Notes under the pieces: model-generated
Told to the model about the DNA's origin: nothing
Databases searched by the model: none
Seen by the model: the letters and a program-made list of their open reading frames with translations, nothing else
DNA from: Filosporella fistucella
Taxonomy: Eukaryota; Ascomycota; Leotiomycetes; Helotiales
Length of the DNA: 64,000 bases
Reading direction: 5' to 3'
Assembly: GCA_030077755.1 (NCBI GenBank)
Contig: JAQJZZ010000010.1
Span: 3,596,001 to 3,660,000, forward strand
Position numbers and translations under genes: made by a program
Part shown: in pieces, positions 1 to 11,335 of the stretch
Layout: each line of letters starts with the position of its first letter
Position numbering within the stretch: the first letter of the stretch is position 1

Positions 1-821
1 TCTTTCATTCTAGAATTTTGACGGTAAACTAAACCTCGCGCAATCATCTTAAGCAGCAATAAAGGAAATGAAATTCGGATACATAATCATTGTTATCTCC
101 TCCATGGTTTATGTTGTGCATGACAGTTGCAAGCCTCGAGCACACTTCTGTTCCCAAATACTTTGACCGAAAATTAGGAAGGTGATTTTGTGACATATGC
201 TCAAGTAAGGGAAGATTCCAGGAAATGCTATTGAATTGGGTTTCCTCCCATGGTTCCCAATTCCTCCGTCTGACAGGTGATGTTCGGAGAGCCAGCCAAG
301 TAGCTCCAATCAGTACCTGACCACATCAAAGCTCTCGCTTGCCGGCTGAAAATGCACATAACATTTAGTACTCCAAATGAACCTGGTCCAGCGCTGCTAA
401 TAATGGAATCGGCTTCTTATCCGCGAGTCCAGTATTTCAGCCTTATGTGAGTTTCTTCCCCATAGAGCGGACGGAATGTACCTTTTCGGAACTCGTAATA
501 GAGCTCATTCTGCTTCGCAAATCAGAATATTTCGATAGATTGGCTTTCGAAACATAGTAGGAAGCCTGCATATTTTTCCAAGAAAGCGACGCCGTCAGGC
601 CTGATGCCACGAAAAACACCGTGTATCAAGCCTAGGTAGCATGCGTCGGAATGCTACAGCCACCACGAGCCTACCAGAGCATCAGAGCGGAGTAAAATTT
701 TGCGCCAGTAAATTTCAACCAGAAGAAATACGAGTGTAACCTCTATAAATCAGTCGGAAGTATTGGAAGGGTTGAAGTCGCCGTTATTGTGGTAACCTAC
801 TTTTGCTGACCCCGCAAAACA
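1..821. other. Intergenic, no gene seen
   Basis: No reading frame with a recognisable domain, signal peptide or spliced continuation was found on either strand. The only open stretches are short (under 70 codons) and lack codon or domain support. The last part is the promoter of the small secreted-protein locus that begins at 928. Confidence 0.5.
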
Positions 822-829
822 TATATAAA
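822..829 (+). promoter_or_regulatory. TATA box of the small secreted-protein locus
   Basis: A TATATAAA element lies about 100 bases upstream of the first ATG at 928, a normal distance in filamentous fungi. It supports real transcription, or recent ancestry of transcription, toward the right. Confidence 0.5.
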
Positions 830-927
830 GGTCGTTCCTTCTAACAGAAGAAGCACCTTTGTCCTAAATTCCATTTAAAACAGCATCATCACCGCACAAT
901 AGCAACTTTGTAATATCAGCCACGAGA

Positions 928-1407
928 ATGATGAATATCAAGAACACCATTTGCCTCTTAGCTGTAGCATCGCTCAGGTACGTGGATACACAAACCTTGA
1001 TAAATGCATCACTGATCAAGGAATAAGTTATGTTTCAGAGGCTCTGCCAGAAAGGAGAAGCCCAGAGGTCACGCCGGCTCCAGAATATAAGCCACATTCA
1101 TGCTACTCTTACACGACAACGGTCCCATACACTGGAAAGAGTGCGTTTCTGAAATTCCATAATCTTTGGAACATTTGCTGATCAGACAGTGCACTGCCCA
1201 AATATGACGACGTGTGGACCTCATCCAATGTGTATTATGATGACAACAACTACAATAACAGTACCGTTCCCAAATCCAAAGTGTCCCAAGACACCTACAG
1301 TCACAGCTACTGCACCAGGCGCTTGCCCAACTTGTCAGAAGGGATGCGCGACTACCACGCTCACTGAAACTGTCACTGGTAATTATGCTGAGATAACAGC
1401 GGTATAA
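928..1407 (+). CDS. Small secreted Thr/Cys-rich protein, frame disturbed
   Basis: The first exon (928-977) encodes a start, a short polar stretch and a hydrophobic run (CLLAVASL) that looks like a signal peptide, followed by a consensus GTACGT donor. Further right are a Pro-rich segment (about 1041-1140) and a Thr/Cys-rich segment (about 1190-1407) rich in TTTT, CPxC-like and PTVTATAP motifs, typical of small fungal secreted proteins. The Pro-rich frame joins the Thr/Cys part cleanly through an intron at 1141-1189, but no acceptor links it in phase to the signal-peptide exon. Another splicing (1041 acceptor, intron 1141-1185) keeps an open frame but turns the middle exon into a sequence with no sensible composition. 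Either a one-base indel has broken the gene or an exon is misread. A Cys-containing block after the stop (near 1460-1500) could be a lost 3' exon. Function unknown; cell-surface or effector-like is inference only. Confidence 0.4.
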
Positions 1408-2033
1408 GAATCTCTAAGCCTTGAAACACGAGCAACACGGATAATTCGAGGACGGAGGAAACTGTGACCGGTTGTCCGAGAAGTTATGGAAGCGCTTGAT
1501 GCAAGAAAGAATCCACCACAAACTTCCGTAGCACACAATTCCATCAAATGTGATTCTGCCATAGTCTAGACCGCGAAAGAATATGACTCTTTGACTTCAG
1601 TTAAACTTTTTTCACAGGTAAGAAATAATCCAGGCATACACATAGATATGGCACAAAGTAGCAGAACTTTAGAAACACTTGTTCGTAGTATATAAACCAG
1701 CTCTAAATGCCAAGTTCTTGTATCTGCACTATGGAAAGCAACTCAGGAAGTCCTAAGTCTAGAATGTCATCCATCCAATGTTAAATGCAGAAGGAGTTGG
1801 ATAGGTCAGCGTAGCTCACTCTGGCAGGGCACATTTCCTTCTCTTGATCTCATTGTTGTTTCGGAATTCGAGATTCGTGACTCTTCACCTGGAGCACGTG
1901 ATCGGCAAGCTTCCCCACTAACGCACAATGGATTTTTGTCAAATATTTCGCCTTCCCCAACTTCAAATAGCAACGACACAATCGCAAATCCTCACCATTA
2001 GAACTTGAAAAATTCTACTGGAAGACTGTCATC
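1408..2033. other. Intergenic between secreted-protein locus and uL1 gene
   Basis: No supported gene. The right end is the promoter and 5' leader of the ribosomal protein gene. A block near 1460-1500 could be a relic of the 3' end of the preceding locus. Confidence 0.4.
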
Positions 2034-2864
2034 ATGTCGAAAATCACAGTCGGTAAGTCTGCGATCTCTTTACTGTCTGCCGAAAGGGTATTTCGTGATG
2101 GCGCGCTGACAATTACTCCCCTCAGCCGGAGTGCGTACCAACGTGCAACAACTTCTCGAATACTCTCTTGAAACCAAGAAGAGAAACTTCCTCGAGACCG
2201 TCGAACTTCAAATCGGCCTCAAGAACTATGATCCCCAACGTGACAAGCGTTTCTCCGGAACCGTCCGTCTCCCAGTCGTTCCCCGCCCAGGAATGAGCAT
2301 TTGGTATGTTGGACTACGAGAGGATACAGTGTGTTGGGCATGGGCTGATAATAGATAGCATTCTCGGTGATCAACACGATATCGATCGTGCCAAGCACGG
2401 TGGTGTTGATGCTATGTCTTCTGATGATTTAAAGAAGCTTAACAAGAACAAGAAGCTCATCAAGAAGCTTGCTCGCAAGTACGATGCCTTCGTTGCTTCC
2501 GATACCTTGATCAAGCAAATTCCTCGTCTCTTGGGTCCTGGTCTTTCCAAGGGTAAGCTGTGCTGGAATCTGTATTGTGTGCAATTGCTAACCCTCCACA
2601 GCCGGTAAATTCCCAACTCCAGTCTCCCACAATGAAGACTTGAGTGCCAAGATCAACGAAGTCAAGTCCACCATCAAATTCCAATTGAAGAAGGTCTTGT
2701 GTATGGGTGTTGCTGTCGGAAACGTTGGCATGACTGAGGATCAATTGATCTCCAACATTATGTTGGCCATCAACTACCTGGTCTCTCTCTTGAAGAAGGG
2801 ATGGCAAAACGTTGGATCCTTGACCATCAAGGCATCCATGTCTCCACCAAAGCGCCTGTACTAG
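2034..2864 (+). CDS. rpl1: 60S ribosomal protein uL1 (L10a/RPL1)
   Basis: This is the cytosolic large-subunit protein uL1, which forms the mobile L1 stalk contacting E-site tRNA. Four exons (2034-2052, 2126-2303, 2359-2552, 2602-2864) join in phase to give 217 residues, exactly the usual eukaryotic length. Hallmarks include [19 protein letters not shown], the lysine-rich [21 protein letters not shown] and [18 protein letters not shown]. The first coding exon is only 19 nt, and intron-rich 5' ends are common in fungal ribosomal genes. All donors are GTAAGT, GTATGT or GTAAGC, and acceptors are CAG or TAG. Identification is very secure. Confidence 0.97.
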
Positions 2865-4854
2865 ATGGTTTTGTTGACCCTCTTTATTGAGATGTCGGCA
2901 TACACATATAGAGGAAGGAATCTTGCTAGCTCGATTACAATCCAACACGCATGATTCATGAATTTTGTGAAGATTTGCAATCAAAATTGTGAATTAAATG
3001 TGATTGGATGATTGTGATGATTTCCTATATCTAATTGCTAACAATTGACTGGCTCAACAGTGTTGATCCTCACATTATGCGATTTATCAGTCTAATGGAT
3101 TATGAATGTTGAACCCGCCACAATATCTAACGAGGCTGATACAGCATGTCGACCCAAAATCGGGAAGCAGAACTCACATACGCAGGATATCAAATCCAAA
3201 GCATACAGTAAGAACGTGGGCTGAATAAGTCGCACAACTACAGTCAGAATTGACTCTTCGCGTAGGGATGTGGGCGATCTGTAAATTATTGACAGATTTG
3301 GAATCACAAAGTCGCAGTCACGATAGCTTCTTCTAGATTCCACATCGGGCGCATCGCGTGGCACCCTTTGCAGCAGTCACCTCCGCTCTATCCAATCCCA
3401 TTATCCCATGCCAGTAAATCCCAATCCTCTTCAAGAACCTATGCAAAACGAGTATATGTAGCGACCACCCCACAGTCAACGTCCGAGAGATTCGGCGAAG
3501 TCGGCTGGTAGGAAAGAGCGTTCACCTTTTCTCTAAGGAGCCGGGAACGGAGGAAAACCCATTGTGTCTTGCGACATGAATAACCCTCAGCAAGCCACCG
3601 TAGTGGAACCCCCATGAAGTTATAAGTATTAATTATAACCTACTGATGTAGGGAGAGAGAAGAAGAGTTTTCCCAAGAGAGTGCGGAAGCTTTTGTAGGG
3701 AAAAATTTCGGCTGCGCGCTAGCGTGGTGGAGCTGTTTTCGGCCATGGTCACGTGCAAGAGTGTGTTTGCTTTTGTTTGCTCTGTCATCCCAATCTTGAT
3801 TTGCCTCAGATCACCGATACTTCAACAAACTTGCAGTAGCAATACCGACAATATCTTACGATAATCTGCAACGACAATATTCAATTCCGCAGCTGACTCC
3901 TGACCACTTATACTGCCTATCGAGCGCAAGTCTTGAAGCTATCTTCCGTTTTGGGAAATTATAGCCTATCATTCAGGTGCCACTAAACAATTGGAATTGA
4001 TGACCCAGCTTTGGTCAAAGCAAGACTTTGCCGTTAAGCTCGAGGCAAACCCCGCGAAAAGCCTCAAGTGTGGTAGTTGGGCTTACCTGATACTTTCCTC
4101 ACTGGTCGCGGCGGTTCTTCATTCCTTTCCGGGTTTAGTCGAAGTCTGGAGAATAACGGTCGTCAAAGCACGTCAAAAACAAAGCAAGTATCACCAGCAT
4201 CGATGCCTTCACATACATGATAAGAATTGATAGCAAGATGTAGGGTTGTGCTCGGACAAAACATGCAAGGAACCACAAGTCTGAAGTGATATTCTCGATC
4301 CAGAACGTGCACAGGAATTGTATTTGATTTCTTCTTTACTGCTCGCCACTCGCAAGCTTTCCTCAGGTGATACCAACATGCCGCCTCGTTCATCACATCA
4401 ATGGCGCTTCGACAGTTTCCAATCGTTGAATATCATTGTCTAGCTCTGGCCACCCTATGGGAAAATATGATTTCCATTGAGTAATCTACCAGCTAGGTAG
4501 TGGATCCGAAGACTTTCGTCCGGGTCAGAACCGAGCTTTAGACTTGGCACTTGTACGGCAATACTAATGGGCGTCATTGTTCGGGTCAACATCAGAACAT
4601 GAGTAAGTATATGTGCTGTGACGCCCTCTTTTGCTCACTGACGCCCTTACTTACAAATCCAATATTCCGCACTCTATTTCAACCCTTCTTGTGCTGCAGG
4701 AGATGGCATGGTCAATTTGTTATTCTATATGAACGTCTCTTAGTCCTCCTTTGTCTTTTTACTTTCCATTGTCACAATTGGTGTTCAAAGCATTACATTC
4801 CATTCATATACCCTTTATTCATTTCAGTACATCTTTTCCCGATAGATCTCGACC
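2865..4854. other. Two-kilobase intergenic region, no gene seen
   Basis: Contains the 3' end of the uL1 transcript and the long upstream region of the MFS transporter. Open frames here are short and compositionally random. I see no domain, tRNA or repeat array. A pyrimidine-rich stretch precedes the transporter start at 4855. Confidence 0.5.
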
Positions 4855-6669
4855 ATGTCCTACCGAGACATTGACAACGAGATCAGACTCGCGTCCCACC
4901 AAGGACGTTTGAGTACCCAGACTGCTTCGAACTACAGCAACTCATCAACTCACGGTATTTATTCCAACCATCATCATTTTTCTCATCGTCGAAATTATGG
5001 TTCTCTTACTGAAACGTATGAGGAAGACCTTGCGAATTCAACAACACCCGGACCCTCAGAAAAAGAAAAACATCAACAAGGGGCAGATTCACCACAAGTG
5101 GAGGAATCTGATCAAGCACGAATTGAACGGCTAGGTAGGCAGAGGCCCGAGGCCTTTAGTTCAATATGGAGTGAGATCGGATTTGTCTTTTCAATCTCGA
5201 TGTCACAAGTCCTTTCCGTAAGCCAATTATTCTTCATTTTGAAAGATATTAACCATTACTAGGAATATTTCGTATCAGGGTTTACTGTTATCTTGCCAAC
5301 TTTGGCTAAGGATCTCAATATTCCTTCTGCATCCTCAACATGGCCTGCCAGTGCCTTTTCCCTGACGCTTGCCAGTTTTCTACTAATATTTGGACGCGCG
5401 GCGGATATGTTTGGTGGCTACCCAGTCTATGTAGCGGGGTTTGTATGGCTCACTGTGTGGAGTCTTGTCGCTGGGTTTTCACAGAACGATCTTATGCTAA
5501 ACTTCTGTCGTGCATTGCAAGGGCTTGGACCTGCTGCCTTCTTACCATCGAGCGTCATGATCATTGGAAGCATCTATCGACCAGGGCCTAGGAAGAACTT
5601 GGTTTTCAGCATTTATGGAGCTTGTGCTCCGATGGGATTCTTCATTGGTATATTCTTTGCTGGCATGACAGCTGAGTATACCACCTGGGGATGGTACTTT
5701 TGGATTGGAACGATCCTGGCTGCAGTCACTGCGATAACAGCCTATCTCACCATCCCCTCCGACATCCAGCAAAAGCGAAATGCAGCTTCAAAGGTTAAGA
5801 TGGACTGGTTAGGGGCTATTCTCATCGTTTGCGGTCTGATTCTTTTCACTTTCGCAATCATCGACTCAGCGCATGCTCCCCAGGGATGGAAGACACCTTA
5901 TATCTATATTTTATTCGTTGTCGGTTCTCTCATGATAATTGCAGCAGGCTATGTGGAAATATACGTCGCATCGCAGCCCCTCCTCCCATCATCCCTCTTC
6001 AAAGTTCCTCGCATGGGCGCACTCTTCGTCGCTCTGTTCTTTACCTACGGCTCACTGGGCGTCTTCCTTCTCTACGCAACATTCTACATGGAGAACATCA
6101 TGGGCGCAACCCCATTACAAGTCGTCGCGTGGTACGTTCCCATGGCATTGGGCGGCTGCATCATCTCCACGGTCGGTGGCTTCGTCCTACATCTCCTCCC
6201 CGGCACAATCCTCATAATCATCTCAGGAGTCTCCTGGATCATCGCCCCGCTGCTCTTTGCCCTCGCTCCCCAGGGAGCAAACTACTGGGCCTACATCTTT
6301 CCAGCAATGATCTTCGCAACTGTCGGCATAGACATCACCTTCAATGTCGCCAACATCTTCATTACGACTGCTCTCCCGCAACGGCAACAGGGTCTCGCAG
6401 GGGCGATGATCATGCTCCTCCTTCATCTTGGCATTGCCGTCTGTCTCGGCTTCGCGGATATCATTAATATCTTCACGGTTGAGAGACTAGGGCTCCGGGA
6501 GAGCTATCACGCTGTCTTTTGGTTCGAGGTGGCGTGTGCGGCTACGGCTTTGGCGATCTTGGTTGCTTTTGTTAAGATTAAGAAGGCGGAGGCGGAGATG
6601 ACGGCTGATGAGAGGGAGGAGATGGAGAGGGCTAGGGGTGGGGACGTGAGTTCTGAGGGAAGAAGTTAG
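4855..6669 (+). CDS. DHA2-family 14-TM MFS drug/proton antiporter
   Basis: Two exons (4855-5217 and 5263-6669, intron 45 nt) give 589 residues. The first ~105 residues are a hydrophilic Ser/His/Glu-rich cytosolic tail. Fourteen hydrophobic segments follow, starting at about residue 108 and ending at about residue 560, and the C-terminus is short and acidic. Motif A-like residues (GRAADMFGG) sit between TM2 and TM3, and the TM4 region has RALQGLGPAAFLPS, both typical of drug:H+ antiporters. The 14-TM layout places it in DHA2 rather than the 12-TM DHA1 group. The intron splits the first TM segment (VLS|EYFVSGF). Likely plasma-membrane export of small molecules; substrate cannot be read from sequence. 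It is convergent with a Zn2Cys6 regulator at 7468-9698, a pairing often seen for inducible efflux pumps, but control by that neighbour is inference. Confidence 0.9.
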
Positions 6670-7467
6670 GGGAGGGCTGGATTGGGACGTTTTGCCAATA
6701 TTTCGCTTGTGGGATTATGGATTGATTGGGGGTGGTTTGTTTGGGATAAATTTATTGAAAGAATCGGCGCATAAGATAGGGGATATTTGGGAAGTTTGTT
6801 TAGTTATGTATTTGATACCCAATATAGTTTGTTTATACTACACGGTTCTCAATGTCGAAATTGATGTCGATTGTATAAAAACTTTTTTTTTCAATTCATT
6901 AGGGGAATTAATTGAGACTTAAATCATCTTCTTATGATAATAATTAGCTCTCTACTACTTTACTAGAATAAGATCGATGTACTTAATCTTCATTTGACGT
7001 TGTTCTCAAAATCGACATTGACGAGTATTCCCCCCCCCCCCTCCCCTTCCCCTTCCAAATTTCGGCTCCTATAAGATTAATTACGACTTTCCTATTTGGT
7101 GTCTGTTTTCAAAAGATGATCATATCTTATCACAGCCTACTTATAGTGCTTCGAGTGAGCTGAGCAGACGGATGGAGGATAAACGGGCCATGTAAAGTCA
7201 AGTCTGTGTTGGAAGGAGAGGCAGACATTAAGGTAGTAGGTCGTTGATGCTCGGAGATGCGAGTTTAGTATTATCACAATATATATTGTACATATTATCT
7301 TTTATCTCCCTCATAAACCTTTATACCAGAGTAGATGTCCCGACCTCCTATCCCCTGATCAAAGCCAAACTCCACAGGCACCAAAACTTTAGGAAAGACT
7401 CCTATCCCCATTCTTATTCCCATGCCTAACCAACCGATTCTAAAACCCAAAAGCAGCACCCCTCCCT
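6670..7467. other. Intergenic between convergent transporter and regulator
   Basis: Shared 3' region of two convergent genes. It holds AT-rich terminator-like sequence and a 12-base C run at 7030-7041. No gene seen. Confidence 0.5.
7030..7041 (+). repeat. Poly-C homopolymer (12 C)
   Basis: Twelve consecutive C followed by a C/T-rich tail (CTCCCC repeats). This is a simple-sequence tract in the convergent 3' region; its length may be unreliable in the assembly. Confidence 0.85.
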
Positions 7468-9698
7468 CTAAAACGTCTCAAAAGCCCCAACATCAACACC
7501 CTCTCCTCCCCATCCAACCAAAGTCCCCCACTCCTCCATTTCCCCTCCCCTCCCCTCCTCATTAGCCCACTCTTCACAATGTCTAAAAACCGTCGGCAAA
7601 ATCTCCATAAAGCTAAAACTAAGCGCCACATTCGGACAAGTAGGATCTACTTTCAACTGCCAGTAACACAGTTTAATTTTCTGAAATAGGTAGCGCAGAT
7701 GACTGACATAGCCGTTGTCAGTCTCGTGTCGGAGTTCGCTGATGCAGGAAGCGAATTTTGAGGTTAGAGAATCGAGATAGGTGTCCATGTTCGCAAGGGA
7801 GTGGAGATGGGAAGGGGAGAGGTGCGTAGAGGACGGGTGGGTGGAGAAGGCGCCGAGGATGAGTATGGAGTAGGTTAGGCGGAGCCATTCTGTGAGGCTT
7901 GTTTCTAGGAGGGAGGTGTTTGGGAGGGAGAGGAAGGTATCGAGGTAGGATTTCGTGGATTGGAGACAGGTGACCAGATGGGTGCTACGGAAAGGGGAGT
8001 TGTGCCATGTGCGGGAGGGGAGGTGGGTGAGGAGATCGAGGTCTGAAGGGGGAGGGGCGTGGAAACAGATTTCCGAGGCGTAGATTTTGAGGTGGCGGAT
8101 GCCGAGGGAGAGGATTGCTAGGGATATTAGACCTGCGATTTTGCTTAGAAGAAAATGTTACTCACTATTCTTCCAGATCTCTGGTGTGAAACTTTCTTCG
8201 AATTGTTTTATCTGATTGGTATATGACTGTACTAGTATCTCAATGGGCATTGCTTCTTGGTTGGTACTAGGTTCCCCATCGTAGTCAAATACATCTCTAA
8301 CTTCATCTGAAAGTTTTTGAAGACGAATGAAGTAAGGTATCAGATAATCTGACTGAACGATAGAGGCTTGAGCAAGCGTTTGTGCACATTCATCCATGTA
8401 AGCCGTATGCTTTAGAGCGCTTGGTTTTCTTAGACCTTGAGAGATGCTAGAAAAGTCAGGACAAATTTCGAGGAGTTAGTGAAATAGCTTACGAAGCGCA
8501 AAGGTAATAAGAACCCAGAAATGTCCTCTTTGCCTCCAAATCCTCAGGCGTAACCTTTGGTGGAAATATGAGAGATTGTTCAGAGATCATGCCGGAAATT
8601 ATCGAGTGATACTCCTGACGGATTTTATCCATCCCAAGATCAACGACCATGGTTGCAATAGTCCTACATAGCTGATTGATTTGTTCCCTCTCTGGATCAA
8701 AGTAATAATGATACCTTTTTTGCCATTAGCCTCTCATACCGTCACCACCTCTCCTCAAACAAGATAGGAAGAGAAAACTTACCAAGCAAGATATACGAGT
8801 AAACCCTGCAACAGATCCAAACTCTTCTCACAGTTCACCATAATCCTCCTCGCGAAGTTCTCCCTCATCTCAAGCTCCAGCTGACTCTGAATCGCAGCAT
8901 TAGAGTCCGCGCCAAGAGCCAGGATGGAAAGTAAGAGAACCGGTTTCTGACGACGGAGCGAGTCGAGCGAAATACTCGTAGGCAATACCACAAAAGGGAA
9001 AATATGAATCTTGGTACGAAACACCCGTAATGATTCCTCAGCTTGCTCGTAGGAAACAATGTTCCTAGATATCACGTCTTGGAAATTATCGACCGGAGGA
9101 AAGGTAAAGAGGGGAAAGTTGTGAGGAGTATATCTTTCTAGCGAGTATTGAGGTGTTGAAGGGCCGAATGAGCTTTGGAGACTTGATAGGTCGAGCTCAA
9201 TAGGTGGCGATTCGGCGGGAGTGTCAAGAGGTGGTGTAGGTGGTGAGGAAGGCCTGAGGGGTGCGAGTGGTGGGGGTTCACCAATACCTTTTTGTGATAG
9301 GAGAGCTAATAACCCTTCTAATTTCTCTTCCATTTCTGCGACGCGTCTGTATTATATTGTAAGTAAATGTCGTTACTAAACATAGCTGACTTACAATCTT
9401 GACGTTTTTGCTCTTTTAGGACGAGGCTTGGCGGTTAGGAAAACACATTGTTTCCCATCTTTAAGACATCTGTATAGTATTAGAAAAGCCTCATCGAATT
9501 AAAATATAACAAAGAAACTAGAGTAAATAATCACCTCTGACATCTCCCCATCTCCTCACTAGGAACACATTTCCCCTTCGACGTCCTACAAAACTCACAT
9601 GACCGTCTCAGCTTTCCCTTCTTCTCACTACCATTCCCCATGTTCAATTCCCCTGCACTTTCCATTTCCATTTCCAAATCCATATCTAAATCCGTCAT
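7468..9698 (-). CDS. Zn(II)2Cys6 fungal transcription factor
   Basis: Six exons (9535-9698, 9395-9469, 8783-9346, 8493-8714, 8166-8446, 7468-8117) join in phase to 651 residues. An N-terminal binuclear zinc cluster has Cys at residues 34, 37, 44, 53, 56 and 63 (C-x2-C-x6-C-x8-C-x2-C-x6-C), with the last intron of the cluster between Arg-55 and Cys-56. A Lys/Arg-rich linker, a short coiled coil and a Pro-rich stretch follow. The middle homology region contains WYHYYF..EQINQL and a FLGSYYLCAS segment typical of the fungal-specific TF domain. The final intron can be read as 48 nt (acceptor at 8118) or 33 nt (acceptor at 8133), both in frame; I prefer 48 nt because 33 nt is below the usual minimum. 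A nuclear sequence-specific regulator; targets unknown. It ends 800 bases from the convergent MFS gene. Confidence 0.88.
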
Positions 9699-11335
9699 AT
9701 CCAATCACATTCATACGGCAGGATTAAATAAGCAGAGAGATCTCTTTCCAGCTTCGGAATCTGTGTGATGTATAGGATGCACAATCGCAAAATGTACATG
9801 TACTGTACTCCGGAATCTTAACCCACTCCGCTGGGAAAAAGAGAGTTTATCATATCGACTTGCAGGCAGAGGCGTTGTTGTCGTCAGGACTCGGAGGCGG
9901 AAAGTAAGTCAGATTCCGGAGAGGCAGGCAGGGGTTAATGTTGCTCCGTCTGATGGGAGCATGTTTCCGATTGGTTGGGGGCTGAGACGAGATATGGAAG
10001 GCTGATGTTTCTCGCATTCGCTTGGGTGCTTGGAATCAGGTGAGATGTGGTGTTCAGGGGATAGTATTATGCTTTCGATGGAAGGATAAGATAAAAGAGT
10101 AGCTTCATTATATAATGGTAAAGTATCTCAAATCTTGAACAAGAATTGGAATAAGAGATTATATCATGTGATGCGAAGATGAAGATCGATCGGGATACCA
10201 AGACTTGATTTTTTGTGTCGAGATCAAGAAGGGAATTATTCCTGTCCGAATGGTGAGCAAAAAGAAGATAGAAACCCGAGCATCCTGACCATTATAAGGT
10301 CGAGATATCCTATACAAATGTACCTCTATACTACCTTATAAACAAACTACCTATCTCACGAACATGAAGAAAATTCATCACAAGTACTCACTACCATCGT
10401 CCCTCCCTCTATACCTCACTTTATACATATACCCAAATAACCATCCCCCAAACCAGGCCATAAGGATCGCCGCATGCAAATGTGACGTAGTGGTCTCGTT
10501 GACAAGACGATCAAGTCAACTCTAAAATAAAATCACCCGGCTTCAAAAATCCTCACCGGAGGGTTTTCTACGGTCTCCCTGTTCGACTGGGAGGCTAGAG
10601 TTTTTGCCAATTTTGACTTTTTCCCTTTTTTTCTTTTTTTTTGGGTACGCTTGAATTTCTTTTGCGACTTTGCATTGTTATCTGAAACTGGATTGGATTG
10701 TGCGATTAGTTTGAACTGGGAGAGGGTAAGTTGTATGTTGCGACAGCGAGATAGATGAGAGGAGGCAAGGTAAGTGTAGAGATATTGAAAAGCATTTTCT
10801 TTTCCCTATCTTAGAATTTCGGCCCCTCTGCTAGGATGGTCGCGGTGTGTCACATTTTCAACATTGATTGGGTTTTGTCATAGTCTCACAAGTATGGAAT
10901 GTAATCTCTCTCAAAATTTCCATTTCTGGCCGATTCTATAAACCTCTATACCAACCAACCCATTCCCAAAGAAATCTAGCATTCACACACCCAAAAGCAG
11001 ACGCAAATTAAAAGCGAAAAACGCATCTCAGAGATCTCAGATCTCTCATAAAAGCTTTTGCAATTTGCTGCATCCCAAAAACACCGCCTGAAGAATAATC
11101 ATGTCCCCCCTCCCATTCATGTAGGGAGAATCAAATATATCGTTGACGAAATAAAACCAATGCGATTCCATATCCCTTTTCCAAAATGATATCTGTTTTC
11201 TGGTTTTTGTTTACCCATCTACGCCGTATGCATAACCCAACGCAACCTAATCCAATTTCGAATCTGTTCCAAAAGCAAAATCCAAAGCAGAAAACTGGCC
11301 TCCATTTACTTGTTGTCTAACACACATATTCTACC
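9699..11335. other. Intergenic, 1.6 kb, no gene seen
   Basis: Upstream region of the leftward Zn2Cys6 gene and downstream region of the leftward GDH gene. It contains a T-rich tract at about 10611-10642 and otherwise unremarkable AT-leaning DNA. No supported coding frame. Confidence 0.5.

Noticed and set aside
4855..9698. Secondary-metabolite gene cluster around the transporter and regulator
   Set aside because: Flanking genes are a ribosomal protein and glutamate dehydrogenase; no polyketide synthase, peptide synthetase, terpene cyclase or tailoring enzymes are near.
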